Assembly (NCBI GenBank): GCA_019422005.1
Contig: JAHZEF010000034.1
Span: 9,009 to 17,436, forward strand
From: Clostridiales bacterium
Lineage (GTDB): Bacteria; Bacillota; Clostridia; Oscillospirales; Oscillospiraceae
Length of the DNA: 8,428 nucleotides
Reading direction: 5' to 3'
Every line of letters starts with the position of its first letter. The stretch's first letter is position 1. The notes under the pieces are model-generated. The model ran no database searches, had not been told where the DNA came from, and saw only the letters and a list, made by a program, of their open reading frames with translations. A program made the position numbers and the translations under genes. This document shows, one piece after another, positions 1 to 6,453 of the stretch.

Positions 1-1236
1 ATCAAGCACATGAGTCCTTATAATCTGTCCGTCTCCTGCTTCCGCATATACAAGCAGAAATGCCGGTTCCACCGGGATGTTGCCGACATCGTCTCGTCCT
101 ACTGTTGGCTCATAGACATTCGGTTCATCTGACAAACTTTCTTCTGACGCTTCTGCGATTTCCAAAACAGCACTGATAAACTTGTCCCTGTGCCGTTCCC
201 ATCTTGTTTGGGTTATGGACGGAAGATTGTGCTCAAAAATCAATGTATCTTTCAGTTCATTTAGCCGATGTTTCAACTCATCGCCATCTGCTTCAAAACT
301 GATTCCTATTTCACGTGGATCCACACATCCCTTAACATCGCTATAGTTAAAACCAGGCAAGAGCAACAATGTGTCTGTGGCCTTTGTTACCCAAGCCGCA
401 CCCATTTCATTCAAACTTGCCGCACTTTTATAGTAATTGTAGCTGAGCGCAAATATAACTCGCAAATCACAGCTCAAAAATTGATCTCGCAACCACTCAA
501 AAATCTTTGCACCACCAGGGATGCCATGACCAGGAACGGAAGTGCAGACAAAAGAACCGTCTGGCATGCCAATATCTTCAAGCATCTCGACAAGGGCCTT
601 CATATATTTCTCATCTTTGCTAGAGTGAGATATAAACAACTTGTGCGGCCTTTCTGGCACCACTTTTGCACTCAACTCCTCTTCAACTATGCTTTGGGAG
701 ACTTTGACTACTTTGGTCTGATAGTGGTCAGGAATACCATGGGCGCCTCTGTAGAAACCTCTGTCTGTTACACGATAGTATTCTTTTGCGTGGTTAGGAA
801 GATTTCTCTCAAAGAAATCGCCCTCTTCAATAATCACATCAATATCATCACTATGGACTGTTTCTCCATCTACAAGGGCTTTGATTTCGGCGGTCGTTCC
901 GCCTTTCTTGTGTAACATTAGCATCTCTGTTGGAAATGCACCCAGCATATTCGTATCAACACCTCCTATCTTTTCGAGTTCAATCTGCAAACGTGCCCTC
1001 AATGTTTTGGCATCTTTAATGAAATCTACTTGTGCTGAAACTTCTTCCGTTTGTCCCCCCATGGATATAATTGCAAAAGGCTGATAGTTTGTTAAGCCTC
1101 TCTTCAACCCATCCAGATCAGCACTCAACACAGCCAATATCTCATCCTGCAATTTTTCGGCCGCAGCGGTATCACCAGATGCAATAACTTCATCAAGGCG
1201 GCCAAGATATCGTCTAAAAGTGATGTCTGGAATCAT
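1..1236 (-). CDS. TIR-domain protein, probable NADase defence effector (C-terminus off window)
   Basis: The leftward frame is open from the ATG at 1236-1234 to the left edge, giving 412 codons with no stop, so the C-terminus is missing. The start is preceded by a strong GGGGGAG ribosome binding site. The TIR domain spans about residues 198-345. It opens with KLFISHSSKDEKYMKALVEM (beta-A and helix A), continues with a BB-loop-like stretch near 231-242 (CTSVPGHGIPGG), and carries SAASLNEMGAAW at 271-282, where E277 sits at the position of the catalytic glutamate of NAD-cleaving TIR domains. Residues 1-95 are helical. Residues 130-180 look like a separate small beta domain (GDFFERNLPNHAKEYYRV, then HGIPDHYQTKVVK). 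Residues 390-412 begin another domain (PAFLLVYAEAGDGQII). Bacterial TIR proteins typically degrade NAD in anti-phage defence; that role here is inferred from the domain. The gene is more AT-rich than the core genes to the right, which suggests horizontal acquisition. Confidence 0.85.
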   Translation of the reverse strand, partial: MIPDITFRRYLGRLDEVIASGDTAAAEKLQDEILAVLSADLDGLKRGLTNYQPFAIISMGGQTEEVSAQVDFIKDAKTLRARLQIELEKIGGVDTNMLGAFPTEMLMLHKKGGTTAEIKALVDGETVHSDDIDVIIEEGDFFERNLPNHAKEYYRVTDRGFYRGAHGIPDHYQTKVVKVSQSIVEEELSAKVVPERPHKLFISHSSKDEKYMKALVEMLEDIGMPDGSFVCTSVPGHGIPGGAKIFEWLRDQFLSCDLRVIFALSYNYYKSAASLNEMGAAWVTKATDTLLLLPGFNYSDVKGCVDPREIGISFEADGDELKHRLNELKDTLIFEHNLPSITQTRWERHRDKFISAVLEIAEASEESLSDEPNVYEPTVGRDDVGNIPVEPAFLLVYAEAGDGQIIRTHVLD

Positions 1237-1238
1237 GC

Positions 1239-1340
1239 CTACTCCCCCTTTCTATTGCTACTCTTTGCTAATGCTTTATTAACACATTCAACTAATGCAA
1301 TTTGCTGCTCATTTATAAAAATCGTGTTCTTTCCTATCAT
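1239..1340 (-). pseudogene. 3' remnant of a gene upstream of the TIR gene, cut by the IS element
   Basis: A leftward frame ends in TAG at 1241-1239, only 2 nt before the TIR start codon, and the TIR ribosome binding site lies inside its last codons. It reads back as KNTIFINEQQIALVECV followed by NKALAKSSNRKGE, which has ordinary protein-like composition. The only in-frame ATG, at 1340, has no ribosome binding site, and the frame closes just upstream where sequence of the IS element begins. I infer that this is the C-terminal end of an upstream operon partner whose 5' part was removed or displaced by the IS insertion. Alternatively it is a chance open frame in the leader. I do not recognise a family in so short a stretch. 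Confidence 0.4.
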
Positions 1341-2549
1341 GCTATGATAAGGCCATCAATCCACAAAGGAGGCTATATCATGCCGAAACAATATTCGTCA
1401 GAATTCAAAAGTTAAGTTGTTCTTTCAGTTCGGAATGGATTGCCAATATCCGAAGCCAGACAGCGATACAATATAGCCCAAAGCTCACTCTACCGCTGGA
1501 TGAAAGAATACGAACAGGCTGACACCGACTTTTCTCTGCCAGATTATACCACACTCCAACGAAAAATCCAACGGCTTTACCACATTCTGCAAATTATCCG
1601 CTTGTCTGGCATTATTGAGGAAGTGCCGCTGCAAAAGCGATTGGCGATATTGGTTCGGTTGCATGAGCAATTTGAACAGTACAGCGTCCATGAACTATGC
1701 GAGGCATTGAACGTATCCCGTGGGACGTTCTACAATCATATCTTCTGAAAGGCAGACTGTACTAAGTATCTGGAAGAACAGCAAGCCCTTATGCTACAGG
1801 TTCAGCAAATCTTTGATGACAGCAAGCAGCGGTACGGTGCCGAGAAGATCCCAGTTGTTCTGGCTGAAAGCGGTATCCGAATGGGCAAGGAGCGTATCCG
1901 AAAAATTATGAACGAGTTGGGGCTGGTGAGCATCCGGGAGAACGCCAAAAGCAACTACAAGAAGCGCCAGCAGTATCAAAAGCGTAATTTGCTCAATCAG
2001 GAGTTCAAGGCCAAACGGAAAAACAAAATATGGGTCAGCGACATTACCTATTTCAAAATCAAAGACTACGCCGTGTACCTTTGTGTAATCATCGACCTGT
2101 TCTCCCGGAGGGTGGTTGGATGGTGTGTGTCCAAAAAGCATAGCACCCATCTTGTGACGGCAACTTTCAAGAAAGCGTATGAAAACCGAGATTAGCCCAA
2201 GGAATTGACTTTTCACAGTGACCGGGGCGGGCAGTACATATCCGACACCTTCATGTCCCTGCTCCGCTCCTGCGGTGTCAGGCAGGCCTTTTCCAACTCT
2301 GGCCGTCCCTATGATAACGCTGTGGCCGAGACCTTCTTTGTCACCTTCAAAAGGAGGAAGCCTACTGCCGGGATTATTCCTCGGAGGCAGATTTCCGAAA
2401 GAGCGTGGACGAGTTTATTCGCTTTTACAACGAGGTCAGGCCTCACCAGACCTTGGCCTACAAGCCCCCGGCACGGTTTGAGAAACTCTATGGAAAAGAA
2501 AAGGCACAGGATATATGAGAAATCCTGTGTCCAAAAGCTGATCTCGACA
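1341..2549 (+). mobile_element. Degenerate IS3-family insertion sequence, ends uncertain
   Basis: The element is defined by the transposase remnant at 1380-2518. The left limit is placed where the upstream leftward frame ends and an IS-type leader begins (TATGATAA-like -10 around 1344, then AAAGGAGG at 1366-1373). The right limit is placed at ACA, 2547-2549. The segment 2528-2549 (GTGTCC, then CTGATCTCGACA) resembles the right terminal repeat of IS150-like elements, which end in CA. I could not find a matching inverted copy on the left, so the left end is probably truncated. No target-site duplication is visible. Both boundaries are estimates. Confidence 0.55.
1380..2518 (+). pseudogene. IS3-family transposase (OrfA + OrfB), inactivated
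   Basis: The conceptual product is an OrfA part with a helix-turn-helix (SEARQRYNIAQSSLYRWMKE) and an OrfB part with the rve integrase core. The DDE residues are visible: WVSDITYF, FHSDRGGQY and DNAVAETFF. The end reads FIRFYNEVRPHQTLAYKPP, typical of IS3 transposases. Four lesions break it: TAA at 1413-1415 (codon 12), TGA at 1746-1748 between the OrfA and OrfB parts (CGA to TGA would explain it), TAG at 2193-2195 just before the second catalytic aspartate, and loss of one A in the A-run at 2349-2352, after which the correct frame resumes to TGA 2516-2518. OrfA and OrfB lie in one frame, unlike the usual -1 arrangement, so the parent was probably a single-ORF type. The start follows AAAGGAGG. 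The element cannot move on its own. Confidence 0.9.
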
Positions 2550-2640
2550 AATTTTTTCTTTCTGATTTTTGTGTTTTTCCAGATAGACCATCATTGTGGC
2601 TCAAATTGAAAGTCCAGTCATTGCAATACTTGCAGACAAA

Positions 2641-2687
2641 AAGCAACTCTGCTTTTCGATAAAACTGTTCGAAAAGCAGAGTTGCTT
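2641..2687 (-). terminator. Strong intrinsic terminator after tRNA-Pro
   Basis: The arms 2641-2659 and 2669-2687 are perfectly complementary over 19 bp, with a 9-nt loop (2660-2668). Read leftward, the hairpin lies 4 nt after the encoded CCA of tRNA-Pro and ends in a TTTTT run formed by 2638-2642. There is no T-run on the right side, so termination is expected only for leftward transcription. Confidence 0.85.
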
Positions 2688-2691
2688 CACA

Positions 2692-2769
2692 TGGTCGGAG
2701 TGCCGGGATTCGAACCCGGGGCCTCTTGGACCCGAACCAAGCGCGATACCAAACTTCGCCACACCCCGA
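2692..2769 (-). tRNA. tRNA-Pro (anticodon CGG), CCA encoded
   Basis: Read leftward, the acceptor arm is TCGGGGT paired with ACTCCGA (one G-U pair). The anticodon stem CTTGG/CCAAG encloses the loop TTCGGGT, whose central triplet CGG reads the proline codon CCG. The T arm carries GGTTCGAATCC. CCA at 2694-2692 is encoded directly after the discriminator. The gene has its own promoter (2782-2810) and terminator (2641-2687). Its 3' end points at the AT-rich accessory region, an arrangement often seen where islands integrate at tRNA genes. Confidence 0.95.
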
Positions 2770-2781
2770 TGCAGCCCCTCT

Positions 2782-2810
2782 ATTATATGAACTTGCGGAA
2801 GAAATGTCAA
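2782..2810 (-). promoter_or_regulatory. Consensus sigma-A promoter of tRNA-Pro
   Basis: Leftward TTGACA (2810-2805) and TATAAT (2787-2782) are separated by exactly 17 bp, a perfect match to consensus. The -10 box lies 12 nt before the tRNA 5' end. The 89-bp gap between the hydrolase stop and the tRNA holds only this promoter, so hydrolase transcription may also read through into the tRNA. Confidence 0.9.
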
Positions 2811-2858
2811 GAGCTTTCCGCAGGTTCTTCGGTATCCTTCAAAAATTCTTTGCACGTT

Positions 2859-3638
2859 TTAAAAACCGCGCCGAACCAGATCCTGCACCAGCAAAACATA
2901 GAACCGGGCGGCCTGAAAGCCGGCCGGGCATTTTTTGCGGCTGTTTGCCAGATCCCGGTGGGAGACGCCGGAGACGGTTCCGCAGTAATGGCCCCAATGG
3001 GCGGAGGCGGCGGGAACCAGGCCGTCGCTTTCGCCGTCGGCAGGGCGAAGCAGCATGCCGGTGATGCGCATCAGCCGGTCGCCGCGGGCATGATCCAGAG
3101 AGGCGCCCCAGCTTTGATAAAAGACCTCCGGATGATCCGGATTGGCGGCATTGAAGCCGGCCATCGCCCCGGCGGACAACTCATAGGCTGCCGCGGCAAA
3201 ATCCGGCTCCCGGTCTCCGAACAGCCGCCAGAAGGTGTTTTCCGCGCCGCTGACCAGGCTGCGCAGAGCCCGTTTCCGGTACCAGCCATCTATGCTTTTC
3301 AGCCCTGCGTGCGGCGTGGAGATCGTGGTCAAAGATGCAACCGATGCGGCCATCTTCAATGTAGAGATCAGATAACGCGCCTCCAGGCCGCCTTTGGAGT
3401 GGGCGATCAGATTGACTTTTTCGCACTGCTCCCGCCGCAAAACGGCAAGTATGCGGGCCCGCAGCTGCAGCGCATTGGCCTCAATTGAGGCGCAGGCGTC
3501 TTGGCCGCCCAAATAGACTGCAGCGCCGTGTGCGCGCAGGACGGATGGAATACGGCCCCAATACCGGCCGGGAACCCGGTCGCGGCCGTTCAGGCCGTGC
3601 AGCAGAAGAATTGGGTATCGGGTTTTACAGTCGTCCAT
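2859..3638 (-). CDS. Lipase-like alpha/beta hydrolase
   Basis: This 259-residue protein has the hallmarks of bacterial triacylglycerol lipase-like alpha/beta hydrolases. It shows the oxyanion motif LLLHGLNG (residues 11-18), a nucleophile elbow IAHSKGG with S81, the STPHAG motif (107-112) typical of lipases, an acid in GESDGLVP (D205), and a histidine in GVSHRDL (H227). The elbow is A-H-S-K-G instead of the usual G-x-S-x-G. There is no signal peptide, so it is predicted to be cytoplasmic and to act on an unidentified ester. The ATG at 3638 follows AGGGGGG at a good distance. It is transcribed divergently from the sporulation-type cluster to its right. The family is secure; the substrate is unknown. 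Confidence 0.88.
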   Translation of the reverse strand: MDDCKTRYPILLLHGLNGRDRVPGRYWGRIPSVLRAHGAAVYLGGQDACASIEANALQLRARILAVLRREQCEKVNLIAHSKGGLEARYLISTLKMAASVASLTTISTPHAGLKSIDGWYRKRALRSLVSGAENTFWRLFGDREPDFAAAAYELSAGAMAGFNAANPDHPEVFYQSWGASLDHARGDRLMRITGMLLRPADGESDGLVPAASAHWGHYCGTVSGVSHRDLANSRKKCPAGFQAARFYVLLVQDLVRRGF

Positions 3639-3664
3639 GGCTGCCCCCCTGTATGATTTTCCTT

Positions 3665-3693
3665 ATTCTATCACAGGAAGCCGCTCCCTGCAA
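3665..3693 (-). promoter_or_regulatory. Candidate promoter of the hydrolase gene
   Basis: Leftward TTGCAG (3693-3688), a 17-bp spacer and TAGAAT (3670-3665) lie 27 nt upstream of the hydrolase start codon. The -10 matches 5 of 6 consensus bases and the -35 only the leading TTG. Confidence 0.45.
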
Positions 3694-3694
3694 C

Positions 3695-3720
3695 GTCATA
3701 GCCGGCCGCCGCGGCGCATA
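3695..3720 (+). promoter_or_regulatory. Weak candidate sporulation (sigma-E-like) promoter
   Basis: GTCATA (3695-3700) and CATA (3717-3720) are separated by 16 bp, upstream of the gene pair ending in a SpoIVFB-like protease. Sigma-E promoters have an ATA-rich -35 box and a CATA-type -10 box. The extended -10 here (CATAGGTA) does not fit well, so the call rests mainly on gene context. Confidence 0.2.
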
Positions 3721-3742
3721 GGTATGGAACGAGGTGGTGGGG

Positions 3743-4012
3743 ATGCAGGGTCAGGCCATGCGTGAAAAGAAGAAGACGGGCAGGCCGGGAGCCCGCCTGG
3801 CGGCGGTGCTGCTGCTTTGCGCCTTGACAGCCGGCGCAAAGCATTGGCGCCCGCAGGCTGCGCAGGCACTGCAGACCTGGATCGTCGGGCAGGAGGATAA
3901 CCGGGTACTGCAGGCGTTTGCCGCGCTGGGCAGTTCCATGGAACAGGGCGATGGATTGGGGCAGGCTGTACAGGCTTTTTGTGCGGAGATGACAGGCGAT
4001 GGGATTTCTTGA
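3743..4012 (+). CDS. Small single-pass membrane protein upstream of SpoIVFB-like protease
   Basis: The start is ATG 3743, which has AGGTGG (3732-3737) at 5-nt spacing; the in-frame GTGs at 3734 and 3737 lie within or next to that site. The 89-residue product has a basic N-terminus (REKKKTGRPGAR), one hydrophobic segment at about residues 18-31 (LAAVLLLCALTAGA), and a helical C-terminal part of about 55 residues rich in Ala and Gln. The last 14 bp overlap the start of the M50 protease gene, so the two are translationally coupled. In Bacillus the gene just before spoIVFB is spoIVFA, a membrane regulator of the protease of about 260 residues with a LytM/M23-like domain. This protein is far shorter and lacks that domain. 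A SpoIVFA-like partner role is inferred from position and topology only. Confidence 0.65.
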   Translation: MQGQAMREKKKTGRPGARLAAVLLLCALTAGAKHWRPQAAQALQTWIVGQEDNRVLQAFAALGSSMEQGDGLGQAVQAFCAEMTGDGIS

Positions 4013-4568
4013 TATCGGGCCGGGATGGGCTGCGCTGATGTGTGCGCTGTATTATGTCAATCCCATGGGGTGCTTCTGGCCTTTCTGCGCTGCGGCGCTT
4101 TGCCATGAACTGGGACATGCCGCCGCCCTGCGGGCCTGCGGCGTTCCGCTGCGCCAGCTGCGCCTGAATTTCGGCGGAGCGGTTCTGGAAACGGGGGAAA
4201 TGAGTTACCGCCAGGAGATGCTATGCGCGCTGGCCGGCCCGGCGGTCAATCTGCTGCTTTTGCCGTTGGGAAGGCAATTCCCCCTGTTTGCGACGCTGTC
4301 GCTGTGTTTGGCTGTATTCAACCTGCTGCCGGTGGCGCCTCTGGATGGAGGCCGGGCGCTTCGGGCGGCCCTTTTGATGCATCTGGAGACGACGGCGGTC
4401 CGGCGGGTGATGACGGCGGCTGCGGCAGTGTGCGGGATCGGCCTGGCCATCCTGTCCCTCTGGGTCAGCGTCGGCCTGGGCGGCGGACTGTGGCCGGTCC
4501 TGGTTGCGGCCCTGACGCTGCTGCGCGTGGGGCTGAGTATTGCGGAAGAGCAAAGAAACCAATTGTAA
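3999..4568 (+). CDS. SpoIVFB-like site-2 protease (M50 family)
   Basis: This 189-residue multi-pass membrane zinc metalloprotease has HELGH at residues 36-40 (zinc ligands H36 and H40, catalytic E37). The conserved GPAVN is at 80-84, and the third ligand motif NLLPVAPLDGGR has D116. Hydrophobic segments lie near residues 10-34, 74-92, 95-113, 133-157 and 160-180. The length suits the minimal SpoIVFB type without PDZ or CBS domains. In Bacillus subtilis, SpoIVFB cleaves pro-sigma-K in the mother cell during sporulation; orthology here is inferred from size, motifs and gene order. The start overlaps the previous gene and follows GGAG at about 3983-3986. The next pair of genes starts 52 nt downstream from its own promoter. 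Confidence 0.88.
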   Translation: MGFLDIGPGWAALMCALYYVNPMGCFWPFCAAALCHELGHAAALRACGVPLRQLRLNFGGAVLETGEMSYRQEMLCALAGPAVNLLLLPLGRQFPLFATLSLCLAVFNLLPVAPLDGGRALRAALLMHLETTAVRRVMTAAAAVCGIGLAILSLWVSVGLGGGLWPVLVAALTLLRVGLSIAEEQRNQL

Positions 4569-4591
4569 ATCGCTGCATGAAACGGTATAAT
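4563..4591 (+). promoter_or_regulatory. Sigma-A-like promoter for the radical SAM gene pair
   Basis: TTGTAA (4563-4568), a 17-bp spacer and TATAAT (4586-4591) give a perfect -10 box and a 4 of 6 -35 box. The -35 box includes the stop codon of the protease gene. The expected start site near 4598 leaves a leader of about 22 nt with AGGAAAGAGG (4603-4612) as ribosome binding site. This would let the radical SAM pair be expressed independently of the sporulation-type pair upstream. Confidence 0.7.
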
Positions 4592-4620
4592 GGGACTACT
4601 ACAGAGGAAAGAGGCCCGTT

Positions 4621-6453
4621 ATGACCACGTTGATGGAACGAATTTTGCCCACAGTGCAGAAGCCTGCCCGCTATGTGGGCGGCGAGTATAATCAGATTGT
4701 AAAGGATCGCTCCCAGGTTGACGTCCGCGTGGCGTTCTGCTTTCCGGATACCTATGAGATCGGAATGTCCAACCTGGGAATGCGGATTTTATACGGCGTT
4801 ATGAATCAGATGCCGGATGTATGGTGCGAGCGCGTGTTCGCGCCATGGGGCGATATGGAGGAGCAGATGCGGAAGCACGGGATTCCGCTCTGGGCGCTGG
4901 AAAGCCATGACCCGATCCGGGATTTTGACCTGATCGCTTTCACGGTCGGTTATGAGATGAGCTATTCCAACATCCTCAATATGCTGGATCTGGCCGGCGT
5001 CCCGCTGCACGCCGCAGACCGCACCGGCCTGCAGGGCCTGGTGTTTGCCGGCGGCGCCTGTATGTATAACCCGGAACCGCTGGCGGACTTTGTTGATTTT
5101 TTCTCCCTGGGAGAAGGGGAGGACAGCACCGTGGAAGTCCTCACGCTGTATGCCCGCGCCAAGCGGGAGCAGTGGAGCAAAGCGCGTTTTCTGGAAGCGG
5201 TCTCCCGAATTGAAGGCATTTATGTGCCGTCCTTTTATGAGCATACATACGGCGCCGACGGGACGCTGTGCGCGATCACGCCGCGGAACGGGGCGCCGGA
5301 GACTGTGACCAAGCGGATTGTCCACGACCTGGATCGGGCCTATTATCCGGTGCATGATATGGTTCCGTCCACAGAAATCGTCCACGACAGAACCAATTTG
5401 GAGATTTTTCGCGGCTGTATCCGCGGCTGCCGTTTCTGTCAGGCGGGCTTCTGCTACCGGCCGGTGCGGCCGCGCAGCGTTGAGGTTCTGACGGCGCAGG
5501 CGGTAGCGACGCTGGAGGATTCGGGCAACCATGAGATTACGCTCTCCAGCCTGTCTACCTCGGACTATAAGCAGCTGGAACCGCTGACCGACCGGCTGCT
5601 GGATTACTGTGCGCCGCGGAAAATCAATTTGTCCCTGCCTTCCCTGCGGGCGGATAATTTCTCCAGGGAGCTGATGCTGAAGGTTCAGAAGGTTCGCAAA
5701 AGCGGCCTGACCTTTGCGCCCGAGGCCGGGACGCAGCGCCTGCGGGATGCGATTAATAAAAATGTGACGGAGGCGGAGATTCTGGAAACCTGCGCCACGG
5801 CCTTTGAAGGGGGCTGGAGCAGCGTGAAGCTGTATTTCATGCTGGGCCTGCCGACGGAGACGGATGAGGATGTGGTGGGGATTGCGGAGCTGGTCTATAA
5901 GATTCTCAAAGTGTGGCATGAAACGGCGACCAACCGGAAACGCGGCTGCCGCATCAGCGTCTCCACGGCCTATTTCGTGCCGAAGCCGTTTACGCCCTTC
6001 CAATGGGAACAGCAGATCTCGCCGGAGGAATATACCAGAAGGCAGAGGCTGCTGAAGGAGTCCATGTATTCCAAGAGCGTGGATTATAAATGGCATGCGC
6101 CGGAGCTGAGCCGGTTGGAAGCTGTCCTGGCGCGCGGCGACCGGCGCCTGGGGGCGGTGATCGAACAGGCAGTCAGAAACGGCGCACGGCTGGACGCATG
6201 GGACGAGTACTTCCGCTACGACGCCTGGCTGGATGCATTCCGGACCTGCGGGGTGGATCCGGACTTCTATACCCGTGCGCTGGACCGTGATGCAGTGCTG
6301 CCGTGGCAGACTGTTTCTGTGGGCGTTCGGAAAGATTTCCTGTGGCGGGAGCGGCAGCAGGCGTATGCCTCAGCGGTGACGCCGGATTGCCGGACCAAGT
6401 GCACAGGCTGCGGCGCCAATCTGCTGTACCAGGAGGGAAGCTGCGATGCGTAG
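4621..6453 (+). CDS. B12-binding-like/radical SAM protein (TIGR03960 type)
   Basis: The product has 610 residues. The N-terminal part (about 30-180) is a B12-binding-like fold, with FPDTYEIGMSNLGMRILYGV and the later AGGACMYNPEP and FSLGEGE. The radical SAM core (about 255-490) starts with FRGCIRGCRFC, whose C266, C270 and C273 would bind the 4Fe-4S cluster, and includes SLPSLRADNF and TFAPEAGTQRLRDAINKN. The tail carries a cysteine cluster, CRTKCTGCGANL, possibly a second metal site. The family is widespread in Clostridia and other phyla beside or fused to DUF2344, often near ribonuclease G and ribosomal protein L21 genes; its reaction is not established. Here it overlaps the DUF2344 gene by 8 nt. 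The start is set by AGGAAAGAGG at suitable spacing and by the conserved N-terminus. Confidence 0.93.
   Translation: MTTLMERILPTVQKPARYVGGEYNQIVKDRSQVDVRVAFCFPDTYEIGMSNLGMRILYGVMNQMPDVWCERVFAPWGDMEEQMRKHGIPLWALESHDPIRDFDLIAFTVGYEMSYSNILNMLDLAGVPLHAADRTGLQGLVFAGGACMYNPEPLADFVDFFSLGEGEDSTVEVLTLYARAKREQWSKARFLEAVSRIEGIYVPSFYEHTYGADGTLCAITPRNGAPETVTKRIVHDLDRAYYPVHDMVPSTEIVHDRTNLEIFRGCIRGCRFCQAGFCYRPVRPRSVEVLTAQAVATLEDSGNHEITLSSLSTSDYKQLEPLTDRLLDYCAPRKINLSLPSLRADNFSRELMLKVQKVRKSGLTFAPEAGTQRLRDAINKNVTEAEILETCATAFEGGWSSVKLYFMLGLPTETDEDVVGIAELVYKILKVWHETATNRKRGCRISVSTAYFVPKPFTPFQWEQQISPEEYTRRQRLLKESMYSKSVDYKWHAPELSRLEAVLARGDRRLGAVIEQAVRNGARLDAWDEYFRYDAWLDAFRTCGVDPDFYTRALDRDAVLPWQTVSVGVRKDFLWRERQQAYASAVTPDCRTKCTGCGANLLYQEGSCDA

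Noticed and set aside
268..915. 215-codon rightward open frame
   Set aside because: It is antisense to the TIR gene, has no ribosome binding site and no recognisable motif. The leftward strand gives a clear TIR domain.
1335..1349. Palindrome TATCAT-GCT-ATGATA as an operator
   Set aside because: The arms are only 6 bp and it overlaps the likely -10 box of the IS element at a probable junction. This is too weak to call.
2682..3488. 268-codon rightward open frame across tRNA-Pro and the hydrolase
   Set aside because: It begins inside the tRNA region and runs antisense to a hydrolase with all its catalytic motifs.
4789..6096. 435-codon leftward open frame
   Set aside because: It is the antisense shadow of the radical SAM gene. 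The composition is rich in Arg, Gln and His with no family motif, as expected for a GC-rich complement.
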